Positions 25,879 to 33,969 of a DNA stretch of 51,024 nt are shown piece after piece (position 1 is the stretch's first letter; each line of letters starts with the position of its first letter). Below the pieces are notes generated by a model. That model saw only the letters and a list, made by a program, of their open reading frames with translations. It searched no databases and was not told the origin of the DNA. The stretch is from NCBI RefSeq assembly GCF_003259505.1, contig NZ_QLLK01000004.1, forward strand, positions 385,717 to 436,740, given 5' to 3'. Position numbers and translations under genes: made by a program. This DNA comes from Algoriphagus yeomjeoni. Its GTDB lineage: Bacteria > Bacteroidota > Bacteroidia > Cytophagales > Cyclobacteriaceae.

Positions 25879-26736
25879 TTAATAGGAACGCTTAAGTACT
25901 TTCATTCTCATGAAATTCCTAACCTGTACATATTGCTTAGGTGCTAGTAATTTTAAATAGGTATCAAATACCGTCTTAAATCCTGTCAAGACACCATAAT
26001 GCCTAAATTTGAAATAACTATATTCTAAAAACGCTTGCCCTTTGACATGATGCAGCATTTTCCACCTAGTCCTAAAGTCATACTCCTGATTGCCCCAATA
26101 TGGAAGAAGGTTTGTTTCACATTCAGCTAGATACTCCGAGCTTGTATAGCATTTAAAACCAGCTTCGATAGCCCTTAAACCATAATCAAAATCACCTAAG
26201 TAGTGAGTAAATTTAGTCGAAAGAGACCCAATTTTATTCACTATGATGTTAGGAATGAGGACAAAATTCCCACTTATCAGGATAACTTCTTGAACTTCCC
26301 CATTAGGCTCAATTGAGGAAAATCCATTCCAGCCTCCATAGGAAAATTCATTTGTACCAGGAATTCTGCAAGCAGCAGTAATTATTCCAGGCTCCTTCAG
26401 CTCTTTATACGAATTGAATATTTTAAGTAAAGCATTAGGAAGTAAAAAAGTATCATCATTCAACCAAAAGTAGAAATCAAATACATCAGTTTCTATTGCT
26501 TTTTCCCATGCTAGCTTCATCCCCCCATTCCAGTATAGGTCTCCAGTTCCTTTAATAACTGTCACCTCTGGAAAATTTGAATGGATCATTTCAGAAGTTC
26601 CATCTGTAGATCCATCATCGCAAACAAAAACTTGCAAGTTAGAACTTGGAGGAAGCTCTTGAGCATATAGATTTTCAAGACATTTTCTGGTCTTTTCTCT
26701 TCTATTATGGCAAGTAATAAGAACTGCTAGTTTCAA
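25879..26736 (-). CDS. Family 2 glycosyltransferase
   Basis: GT-A enzyme of 285 residues. The N-terminus LAVLITCHNRREKTRKCL, FVCDDGSTDGTSE near residue 37, GDLYWNGGMKLAWE near 66 and the metal-binding WLNDDTFLLPNAL near 91 match the rhamnosyltransferase-like branch of GT2 (WNGG and NDDT phrases). The C-terminal basic stretch (RNFMRMKVLKRSY) may hold it at the membrane. The start is TTG at 26736, exactly at the conserved N-terminus. It lies between the two GDP-fucose genes, so a fucosyltransferase role is possible but not shown. Confidence 0.87.
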   Translation of the reverse strand: MKLAVLITCHNRREKTRKCLENLYAQELPPSSNLQVFVCDDGSTDGTSEMIHSNFPEVTVIKGTGDLYWNGGMKLAWEKAIETDVFDFYFWLNDDTFLLPNALLKIFNSYKELKEPGIITAACRIPGTNEFSYGGWNGFSSIEPNGEVQEVILISGNFVLIPNIIVNKIGSLSTKFTHYLGDFDYGLRAIEAGFKCYTSSEYLAECETNLLPYWGNQEYDFRTRWKMLHHVKGQAFLEYSYFKFRHYGVLTGFKTVFDTYLKLLAPKQYVQVRNFMRMKVLKRSY

Positions 26737-26810
26737 AATTATTTCTCTTAATGGATAATGATTTAGAAAATTTGTGTGTGTATATCGATTTTGGGTGGAT
26801 TTAGGTCAAT

Positions 26811-26870
26811 GCTCAAAGCTCGAAGCTCAAAGCTCAAAGCTCGAAGCTCGAAGCTAAAGGCTCAAAGCTC
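26811..26870. repeat. Tandem AAAGCTC/GAAGCTC heptamer array
   Basis: About eight copies of a 7-base unit AAAGCTC or CGAAGCT in the gap between fcl and the family 2 glycosyltransferase. No gene reads through. It is a simple-sequence tract of the same general kind as the GTTAA and TGTCAGT words nearby. Confidence 0.85.
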
Positions 26871-26933
26871 AGATTGCATCAATACCTTCACCTTCGACCA
26901 TCCACCTACCACCTTCAACCTTTCCACTTCAAA

Positions 26934-27938
26934 CTATATTTTCACTTCTTTAAAACTCTCCTGATTCTCTAAAAACCATTGATAAGTTCGTTGAATCCCT
27001 TCTACCAAGCCTACTTTAGCTTTCCAACCAGCTTGTTCCATTTTGGATACATCCATTAGTTTCCTGGGCGTTCCATCAGGTTTGCTGGAATCCCAGACTA
27101 TTTCTCCAGTATGACCAACTGTTTTTTGAATCAATTCCGCCAGTTCTTTTATGGTCAGGTCAATTCCAGTTCCGACATTATAAAGGTTATCCTGGAATTT
27201 ATTCTCAAGCGCAAAAACAACTGCATCCGCCAAATCCTCAACAAATAAGAATTCCCTCATAGGAGTACCTGACCCCCACAATGTTACTGGTAAATCCTCA
27301 CTAAAATCGTTTTTTTTATCGCCAACAACTGACAACTGATCACTGACAACTGGTAACTGTTTAGCTTCATGAAACTTACGGATCATAGCTGGAAGTACAT
27401 GGGAGGAAGTTAGATCAAAATTATCGTGAGGACCATACAAGTTTGTTGGCATCAGGGAAATATAATCTTTACCGAATTGCTTTCTGATTGCCTCACAGGC
27501 CTTTACTCCTGTAATCTTGGCAATAGCATACCATTCATTGGTAGTCTCCAATGGGCCAGTTAGTAGATACTCTTCCTTTAATGGCTGAGGGGCCATTTTA
27601 GGGTAGATGCAAGATGATCCTAGAAAAATAAATTTTTGCACATCAGCTTTCAAGGAATAATCAATCAGGTTATTCTGAATCTGCATATTCTCCATCAGAA
27701 ACTGATACGGATAATTGTTGTTGGCCAATATACCTCCTACCCTGGCTGCTGCGTCTATAACTACATCAGGCTTCTCAGTGAAAAAGAAATCAGCAACAGC
27801 CTCTTGAGATCTTAAATCAAGTTCGGCAGAAGTTTTACCGATCAGATTACTATATCCTTTGGCTTCCAATGCTCTCCAGATAGCGGAGCCAACCATTCCG
27901 CGATGACCGGCGATGTATATTTTGGTGTTACTATTCAT
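26934..27938 (-). CDS. fcl: GDP-L-fucose synthase with a short repeat-derived insertion
   Basis: Epimerase-reductase that turns the Gmd product into GDP-L-fucose. Motifs are IYIAGHRGMVGSAI at the N-terminus, FLGSSCIYPKMAPQPLKE near residue 110, YAIAKITGVKACEA as YxxxK, and MPTNLYGPHDNFD. At 334 residues it is some 15-20 longer than usual. The extra residues (LPVVSDQLSVVGDKKND) lie just before LPVTLWGSGTPMREF and are encoded by TGTCAGT/TGTTGG words (about 27321-27360), again a simple repeat. I start at ATG 27938; a GTG at 27950 is an alternative. It forms a GDP-fucose pathway with manC and gmd. Confidence 0.93.
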   Translation of the reverse strand: MNSNTKIYIAGHRGMVGSAIWRALEAKGYSNLIGKTSAELDLRSQEAVADFFFTEKPDVVIDAAARVGGILANNNYPYQFLMENMQIQNNLIDYSLKADVQKFIFLGSSCIYPKMAPQPLKEEYLLTGPLETTNEWYAIAKITGVKACEAIRKQFGKDYISLMPTNLYGPHDNFDLTSSHVLPAMIRKFHEAKQLPVVSDQLSVVGDKKNDFSEDLPVTLWGSGTPMREFLFVEDLADAVVFALENKFQDNLYNVGTGIDLTIKELAELIQKTVGHTGEIVWDSSKPDGTPRKLMDVSKMEQAGWKAKVGLVEGIQRTYQWFLENQESFKEVKI

Positions 27939-27974
27939 TGTAATTGCCACAAAGATTCACAGAGTTAATAAAGA

Positions 27975-28030
27975 TTAAGGGTTAAAAGTTAAATGTTAAA
28001 CGTTAAATGTTAAGAGTTAAAACGTTAAGC
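27975..28030. repeat. Low-complexity GTTAAA/CGTTAA words between fcl and the four-helix-bundle gene
   Basis: Iterated GTTAAA, GTTAAATG and CGTTAA words fill the leader of fcl. A second block of the same type is at 28469-28562, on the other side of the four-helix-bundle gene. Confidence 0.75.
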
Positions 28031-28072
28031 AATAATTCAGCGTCTGATTAACTTTGAACATATCCAAGGCCA

Positions 28073-28456
28073 TCATTTGTACCCCTTTCCTCCACTGTTT
28101 TTGAGGGTCTGGATTAATCCCTGTATTTTAAATTTCAAAGTTTCTGTCAACCCTAAAATTTCTTTTTGTTCTACATCACTAATGAAATTTGCATCCAACG
28201 CTCTAAATGATTGAGACCTTACTTCCCCATTAGAGCCTTTAGCGATGTATAGAAAATTGATAAACTCTTTATTACCGTCTCTTTCAAAACCTTCTGCAAT
28301 ATTGTCCATCACTGATCCAGCTGCAGAATTGATCTGTCCACAAAACCTGAAATCTCTTGAAAATTGTTCCTTTCTTGATAAAAGTCGAACCTTATGACAA
28401 AGCTCACGTGCCAATTTCCATATTTCTAAATCCTCAAAAGATGTGATACTAGCCAA
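28073..28456 (-). CDS. Four-helix-bundle protein (S23/intervening-sequence family)
   Basis: 127-residue protein with the family layout: FEDLEIWKLARELCHKV at the N-terminus, FRFCGQINSAAGSVMDNIAEGF in helix 2, and GSNGEVRSQSFRAL in helix 3. Such proteins are encoded in 23S rRNA intervening sequences of some bacteria and as stand-alone genes in sugar loci of Bacteroidota; their function is not established. The gene sits between manC and fcl and is flanked on both sides by GTTAA-word repeats, as if it had arrived as a unit. The start is TTG at 28456, with an in-frame stop three codons before it. Confidence 0.85.
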   Translation of the reverse strand: MASITSFEDLEIWKLARELCHKVRLLSRKEQFSRDFRFCGQINSAAGSVMDNIAEGFERDGNKEFINFLYIAKGSNGEVRSQSFRALDANFISDVEQKEILGLTETLKFKIQGLIQTLKNSGGKGYK

Positions 28457-28468
28457 TGTTCTTTAAAA

Positions 28469-28562
28469 GGGTTAATTTGTTAATCGTCAAGCAGTTAAAA
28501 TCGTTAATTGTTGATTCTTATCTCTGGTGAACGGTTAACTTTTAACATATTAACAGTTAACC
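28469..28562. repeat. Low-complexity GTTAA-word block between manC and the four-helix-bundle gene
   Basis: Many GTTAA, GTTAATT and TTAACA words in the gap between the manC stop and the start of the four-helix-bundle gene; same family as 27975-28030 and the block inside gmd. Confidence 0.75.
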
Positions 28563-29561
28563 TCATGAAACCAACTCCGGCTTCTCCTTCTCCAGCCGCT
28601 CAAAAACCTTCTTCACATCCTGTGCATTGTCCTTCTTAAGCACTAAAATGGCATCTGCTGTTTGGATTAGCAAAGTGTTTTTTAATCCTAAAAACTCTGT
28701 ATGTAGGTTTGTGCCAATCACCATATTTCCTTTAGAGTCTACCTGATGACCTTGCTTTTTGAAATGATCGTAGATGGATTCAAAGGAACCCATATCTGAC
28801 CAAGCAAATTCAGAGGGAACAACCTTGATTTTCTTGGTATTCTCCATCACCGCATAATCCACTGATATGGATGGGATTTTCATGGAAAGTTCAAAATCAA
28901 GTTTACCTTCCAGTGCTCCTTCAAATGCTATTTTTGAAGCTGAATAAACCTCTGGCTCAAAAGCCTTTAATTCATCCAGATAAACTCCTGCTTGAAAGCA
29001 GAACATTCCCGAATTCCAATAAAAGTTTCCACTTTTCAAAAAGTCTTCTGCAGTCTCCAAATTAGGTTTTTCCCTAAACCCTTTCACCTCTTCCCCAGCT
29101 GCCTCTATATATCCAAAGCCAGTTTCCGGTCTACTTGGCTTCAGTCCAAAAGTTACTATATAACCTTCCTTTGCAAGTTGAATTGCTCTTTTCACCGCTT
29201 TTTGATATTCCGCTCCTGACTTAATCAAGTGATCTGAAGGAGTCACAAACAAAATATCCTCAGGTTGGGCGGCAAAGGCAGCAAATGCTATAGCTGCCGC
29301 TGTATTTCTAGGACAAGCCTCGATTATTTCTCTATACTCACTTACCCCGGCTGCATTCAGGTCCTTCCTCGATAGTTTGTAATTATCACAATTACCCACG
29401 ATCATTACTTTGTCACAAAGTTCAGCGTTTCTGCTAACAGTCTTTTGAAAAAGAGTTTCTCCCTCAAAAATAGGTAAGTACTGTTTAGGCTGTGATTTAC
29501 GGCTGAGTGGCCAAAGTCTGGAACCTACTCCACCGGAAAGCACTACATTAAAAATGTTCAT
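28563..29561 (-). CDS. manC: Mannose-1-phosphate guanylyltransferase
   Basis: Makes GDP-mannose from GTP and mannose 1-phosphate. The nucleotidyltransferase signature is complete: LSGGVGSRLWPLSRKSQPK at the N-terminus, ACPRNTAAAIAFAA near residue 84, FVTPSDH near 105, GFGYIEA near 147, FREKPN, and WNSGMF near 184. The 332 residues contain only the nucleotidyltransferase part; the C-terminal isomerase domain of the bifunctional form is absent, so phosphomannose isomerase must be encoded elsewhere. It is the first gene of the long minus-strand operon and feeds gmd and fcl downstream. ATG at 29561. Confidence 0.93.
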   Translation of the reverse strand: MNIFNVVLSGGVGSRLWPLSRKSQPKQYLPIFEGETLFQKTVSRNAELCDKVMIVGNCDNYKLSRKDLNAAGVSEYREIIEACPRNTAAAIAFAAFAAQPEDILFVTPSDHLIKSGAEYQKAVKRAIQLAKEGYIVTFGLKPSRPETGFGYIEAAGEEVKGFREKPNLETAEDFLKSGNFYWNSGMFCFQAGVYLDELKAFEPEVYSASKIAFEGALEGKLDFELSMKIPSISVDYAVMENTKKIKVVPSEFAWSDMGSFESIYDHFKKQGHQVDSKGNMVIGTNLHTEFLGLKNTLLIQTADAILVLKKDNAQDVKKVFERLEKEKPELVS

Positions 29562-29824
29562 TTATTGATTTTCAAGTTTTGAATTTTTCATTCTTAAAAA
29601 CAGAGGTAAACAGCTTAAACAATTTCTCACAGCTTCGCCCTTTCAGTCCCAATTTTGGATAATATCAGAGTCAAAAAACTCCAAATTATATCCCAGAAAA
29701 AGGGTCTTAGCTTATGAATTACTGGTAATCAGCTACTGGCAACTCAATTATAGAATTCAAAAAAAAGAGGCTAAAAAAATACCAAAATTAAAATTTAAAG
29801 CACTTTTTTACCCATTTCGTCTTG

Positions 29825-29832
29825 CAAAGATA
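29825..29832 (-). promoter_or_regulatory. Candidate -7 promoter box upstream of manC
   Basis: On the minus strand the sequence reads TATCTTTGCA, matching the Bacteroidota TAnnTTTG -7 element with the common GC after it, 264 bases before the manC ATG. A clear -33 TTTG is not seen. It would start the whole capsule operon with a long leader. The rest of 29562-30741 has repeats (30146-30475) and no gene. Confidence 0.4.
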
Positions 29833-30145
29833 GGGAACTGAGTAGTTTTTGTACTCATTTTTTATCCTAATTTTCATTGGGATTTTTATATACAGAATAC
29901 TGTATTTAAAATAGTTGAAATCTCTGTAAGCTATGGTTGGTAAGCAAAGAGCCAACCAAAATATAAGAGCTTGGTTTACTGTATACCTATGCTAAATAGA
30001 GTGTAGAGTGAATACCCAGAGTGTAGATAAAAGTGAACCGAGTTGGGGGTTGGCTGTCCGATGTTGGTTGTTGTTGTTTGATCTTTGTTGTTACTAATAT
30101 CGAATATTGAATGATGATGTTGGAGGCAGTTGGGAGATATCAAAA

Positions 30146-30295
30146 GTTAGAGCAGACATTTATTTCTTTGGCACTTTTGGTTTCGGCCAAAAGTACCCAA
30201 AAACCATCGTCAAAATAATGCTTCTACGCCCAAGGCCTGACGCTGGCCCGCTATTTTGACAGCCCCACTCGCCAGAAATTTGGTCGTTTGGAGGT
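30146..30295. repeat. Diverged copy of the 2971-3121 repeat type
   Basis: Contains GTCAAAATAATGCTTC, CAAGGCCTGACGCTGGCCCG and CTATTTTGAC in the same order as the copies at 2971-3121 and 3477-3627, with a different 5' part (TTTATTTCTTTGGCAC) that instead matches 3720-3740. Non-coding. Confidence 0.65.
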
Positions 30296-30315
30296 AAAAC
30301 AGCTGGGTACTACGG

Positions 30316-30427
30316 GTCATTTCGACGAGTGAAGGGAGGAGAAATCTCATCATGGTTCCTTTATGGATTTCTCCTCGCATTTAATGCTTTGCATAGCTCA
30401 ATAGATCAGGATGCTCGTCGAAATGAC
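30316..30427. repeat. Palindromic element with 14-bp perfect terminal inverted repeats
   Basis: Ends are GTCATTTCGACGAG at 30316-30329 and CTCGTCGAAATGAC at 30414-30427, exact inverted repeats. A second nested pair, GGAGAAATC and GATTTCTCC, lies inside. The element is 112 bases long, has no gene, and looks like a miniature, non-autonomous or extragenic palindromic repeat. No target-site duplication is evident. Confidence 0.8.
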
Positions 30428-30438
30428 ATTCGAATATA

Positions 30439-30475
30439 ATCGGGACAGGCTCATGAGGAGAGAGCCTGTCCCGAT
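30439..30475. repeat. Strong hairpin next to the palindromic element
   Basis: A perfect 14-bp stem ATCGGGACAGGCTC / GAGCCTGTCCCGAT with a 9-base loop, directly after the palindromic element. There is no U-run on either strand, so it is not a standard terminator; the CAGGCT/CCTGTCCCGA words recur at 44431-44445. Confidence 0.75.
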
Positions 30476-30741
30476 ATCACAGCGGAATGGGCTGAAGCCA
30501 CATTCCAATTAATAGGGTTTCGAATCAAATCCCCTATTCCCTCCCTTTCATTCTATTATTCTAAGAAACTACTGCACTCAGCAAAGGGATTGAAAATAGA
30601 TGGAACGATCTAGGTATAAGTCTCCTTGTAACTATGGGTGCCGTGATCTATTTGACAGTTCTGTCTATTTCCCCTAACACTTTCCGTGTTGTATATGGCA
30701 TCAGATTTTAAAAGATTTTTAACCTTAACCTTAATTTAATA

Positions 30742-31965
30742 ATGGCTAAATGTTTCGCATTAATAGGCTGGAGTTTACCTGTAATAGAAAGTATGCAGAA
30801 GACCGGAAGACCTTTTGTAGTAGTTTCCTTTGCAGATTTTGAACCCTACGCTGCTGAAAATAATATTCCTTTTGTCTCCTATCCTTTGGACGAGTGGAGT
30901 GATACCTCAAATTCAATCGACCTTTTTGAAAAGCTAAAAGCTTTCGACGTGGATGTGGCTGTGCCCCTTTACGAAGAGACTGTAGAATGGGCTGGAGCGC
31001 TTAATTCTATTTATCGTGGAGATCCACGTGTACTTAACAGAGCTTTCTTATTTAGAAATAAAGCCATGATGAAGCGAAAAGCACTTATAGGTGGTTTACG
31101 CGTCGGGCTTTTTGAGGAAGTTTTTAATAAGGAAGGGGTGAAAGCCTTTATGAAGAGGCTTAATCAGGCCAATCTCCAAGTAGATGGAGAGGAAGATAGT
31201 TGGGTACATATCAAACCTTTTGCCTCTGCAGGAACTGTTGGACATAGACTTTTACGCTCTTTAGCAGATGTAGATGAGAAATGTGAAGACTCTGATTTCC
31301 CTTGTTTGGCCGAAAGCCACTTGCCTGGGCGTGAGTTTTCTTGCGAAGCATTTGTAAACAAAGGAAAAATCAGGTTCCTCAATATTACTGAATATGTGAA
31401 ATTGGGTTACTCGAATTTTATTCCCGAAGGAAAATACTTGGAAAGCAAGCGTGACTTGATCCATAAGGAAGTTCAAAAGATGATTGACATCTTTGGAATA
31501 GAATATGGCATGGTGCACCCAGAGTGGTTCTTGACAGAAAAAGATGAGCTAAACTTTGGAGAAACTGCCTGCAGAATTCCTGGAGGTCATATTTTGGAGC
31601 TTTGTTCCAAATCCTATGAATTTGACGCTTTAGCAGCCTTTGTGATCTCTCATGATCCAAATATTACGGAAGAAGAGCTTGATGAAATCTTCCCTGCAAA
31701 GGACTTCAAGCCTAAAAACTACCATGGCAATGTGATGATCTATCCTCACAAGCGTCAATTCTCCAAACTTGAAATTCCTGAGTCTCTAAATAACGAGCCA
31801 TACTTTGTGGAGCACTCCCTTATAGCACCATACGAAGGGCAGAAGCTAAGCGCAGATCGGGATGGATTTGGCAATCACTTTGGTACAATTAATTTCAAAG
31901 GTGAAGACCCAGATCGTATGACTGAGTTGCTGAAGCATTACGAGAAGGAAGAATTTTACGTGTAA
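30742..31965 (+). CDS. ATP-grasp ligase, first gene of a three-gene cassette
   Basis: 407-residue ATP-grasp protein, expected to form an amide or peptide bond through an acyl phosphate. The ATP-binding lysine is around K158 in WVHIKPFASAGTVG; CLAESHLPGREFSCEAFV near residue 190 is the adenine/glutamate strand; and HPEWFLTEKDELNFGETACR with IPGGH after it supplies the acidic Mg ligands and the Asn/Arg pair. The N-terminal 100 residues form a Rossmann-like pre-ATP-grasp domain (ALIGWSLPVIESMQK). It resembles the amino-acid ligase branch rather than Ddl. ATG at 30742; 15 bases before the next gene. The alanine racemase gene two places downstream suggests that D-alanine is a substrate, an inference only. 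Substrates unknown. Confidence 0.85.
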   Translation: MAKCFALIGWSLPVIESMQKTGRPFVVVSFADFEPYAAENNIPFVSYPLDEWSDTSNSIDLFEKLKAFDVDVAVPLYEETVEWAGALNSIYRGDPRVLNRAFLFRNKAMMKRKALIGGLRVGLFEEVFNKEGVKAFMKRLNQANLQVDGEEDSWVHIKPFASAGTVGHRLLRSLADVDEKCEDSDFPCLAESHLPGREFSCEAFVNKGKIRFLNITEYVKLGYSNFIPEGKYLESKRDLIHKEVQKMIDIFGIEYGMVHPEWFLTEKDELNFGETACRIPGGHILELCSKSYEFDALAAFVISHDPNITEEELDEIFPAKDFKPKNYHGNVMIYPHKRQFSKLEIPESLNNEPYFVEHSLIAPYEGQKLSADRDGFGNHFGTINFKGEDPDRMTELLKHYEKEEFYV

Positions 31966-31980
31966 ATTTTAAAGCAATAA

Positions 31981-33969
31981 ATGGAATTAACGTCCGATAA
32001 GGTATTTACTAATTTTGACCAAAGTCTCCAGGAGTTTATCGACTCAGGAACGCTAACCAAAAAAGAGAAAGCTGCAAAATTAGCCAGTCATATCGATATA
32101 CTAAGCTTGACCAGATCTGGTCTTGCTTTTTTATATAGCAAGAGTGTAGAACTCGACCGTGCTGAATTTTTCAAAGGAACATCCTGGAATGATCCTGATA
32201 AACTTGTGCCTTACTTGGTGAAAGGAACGCTTAAATATGGCCACCCCTCCTCAAGTTTTGAGACTCTTTCAGAGCTTAGAATGTTACGCTTTGCGAAAGG
32301 CGAGGATGTTCATAAGGTAGTTTCGGCAGCGGACGCCCAAAGTTTCCTCGAAGAAGTTATAGTGCATAACCTTGAATTTGCATTGCGCGAGCCAACTGAA
32401 GAAACGCGTATGAGAATGCCTGAACGGGAGTTAAAAAAGGCATTTAACCTCTTTGGATTTATCATGTCTGAAATGGATCTGAAGGGAGTCTATGAAAAAC
32501 TGATAGAAGAAATACGATTGATCTGTGAACAGCGACCAATTCGTACTTCAAAAGCCCGAGAGCTGATTAGTCTGGTAAACAGAAGGTTTGATACCTCCGG
32601 AAATTCAGAAAAAGATAAGGCAATACGTGTTTACATAGATGCACTTTACTCTCCTTCCAAGGGAGCAAAGGCAAATGAGGGCAAGGATGCTTACAGTGAA
32701 TTTTTGAAACATGCTGATGAAAAAACCCTAGCAAATGAGGCCCTTGAAATGGGAGAACTCATGAATGCAACAGGCCTGGTTAGCGGCTATCAGGCAATTT
32801 TCTTGAAGCATATAGTAAATGAGTATGAGGATCTGGTTCCCATCTGTCTTGATTTAAATGATCGAGGAATTGCAGAATGGGAAAAATACTCTGAGTTGGT
32901 TTCTTCTCTGATTTTGGAAACTGTAAGCTGGGATAACTGTCAGTGCATTTACGGTTTGGCCAGAATGTTAAGAAAGAATCTCTTTTCCAGAAGAGCTGTT
33001 CGGGTTGGTTTGGAAAATCTACGCCGGATCAAGGTTAACCCTCAAGTAGAAAAAAGGATTTTGAAATCTTTGAGTAATCCTGATGCAGAAGTAACAGCAT
33101 TGCAATATCTGATCGGGGGAACGATCAAAGTACTGGGGCAGCCCTTAGGTGTGGGTCAGGGCAATAATCCTACCTGTCAATCGGCCCGAGGCATCAGCAT
33201 GTGGAGTCAGCATTCTCCGGCAAAGTTGATTGATATGATCATCACCGTGTCAACTCAGAATAACCTGATTATGCGGTTTGAAAATCAAAATTTGATCTCC
33301 AATAACCTGATCAAAGGCTTACTGGATCAATTGGATTATAATTTGGATGTGGTGTCAGTTGTTATGGTGCCTCATTTGGACAAAATCTACAATGAGATGA
33401 TGCGGCTCTCCACTGGGAGGCTAGACGATCCACATAAATGGGTTAATCCTGCCATGTATGGTCAGTGGATTCAGGTGGGATTTGCCTCTTGTTACGATTA
33501 TATGAGCAATTCTATCATGGATTTCCCAGGCTATGTACGAATTTTTTATGCAGCATTTCATCCTGATTTTAATGGCAACCAACACATGGTTTACCCTAAT
33601 CCGGTTGGGATTTTCATCACCAGTAATAAGGGGGACATGATTGGATTTCATGCCGTTTCTCTCTTGAGGGTGGAGAAAAGCCCAAAGGGAGAAGTGAGGG
33701 CATATTTCCTCAATCCCAACAATGAGGGCAGACAGGATTGGGGACAAAATATATTGCCCTCGGTCCACGGCAAAGGTGAAAAAAAGGGGGAATCCTCCTT
33801 GCCTTTTGATCAGTTTGCGGCAAGAGTTTATGCCTTTCATTACAGCCCGCTGGATGTCAAAAACAGAATCAATGAGGTACCTGCTGAAGAAATTCAGAAA
33901 GTAGAGAAGCTGGCGCGTGAAAGTTGGGGTAAATCTTATATGTGGAATCAACAAACGAAATTATGGTAA
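31981..33969 (+). CDS. Large uncharacterised protein with a papain-like Gln/Cys-His-Asn active site
   Basis: 662 residues and no family I can name. The first 380 residues look mostly helical and carry no signal peptide or membrane segment, so it is probably cytoplasmic. The C-terminal part has GQGNNPTCQSARGISMW with Q393 six residues before C399, the same spacing as Gln19 and Cys25 of papain. H557 in MIGFHAVSLL and N578 in YFLNPNNEG, each in a strand-like context, complete a papain-type set in the right order. A transglutaminase-like or peptidase-like transferase or hydrolase is plausible. It lies 15 bases after the ATP-grasp gene, and its stop overlaps the racemase start (ATGGTAA), so the three are one transcription unit. 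Confidence 0.75.
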   Translation: MELTSDKVFTNFDQSLQEFIDSGTLTKKEKAAKLASHIDILSLTRSGLAFLYSKSVELDRAEFFKGTSWNDPDKLVPYLVKGTLKYGHPSSSFETLSELRMLRFAKGEDVHKVVSAADAQSFLEEVIVHNLEFALREPTEETRMRMPERELKKAFNLFGFIMSEMDLKGVYEKLIEEIRLICEQRPIRTSKARELISLVNRRFDTSGNSEKDKAIRVYIDALYSPSKGAKANEGKDAYSEFLKHADEKTLANEALEMGELMNATGLVSGYQAIFLKHIVNEYEDLVPICLDLNDRGIAEWEKYSELVSSLILETVSWDNCQCIYGLARMLRKNLFSRRAVRVGLENLRRIKVNPQVEKRILKSLSNPDAEVTALQYLIGGTIKVLGQPLGVGQGNNPTCQSARGISMWSQHSPAKLIDMIITVSTQNNLIMRFENQNLISNNLIKGLLDQLDYNLDVVSVVMVPHLDKIYNEMMRLSTGRLDDPHKWVNPAMYGQWIQVGFASCYDYMSNSIMDFPGYVRIFYAAFHPDFNGNQHMVYPNPVGIFITSNKGDMIGFHAVSLLRVEKSPKGEVRAYFLNPNNEGRQDWGQNILPSVHGKGEKKGESSLPFDQFAARVYAFHYSPLDVKNRINEVPAEEIQKVEKLARESWGKSYMWNQQTKLW

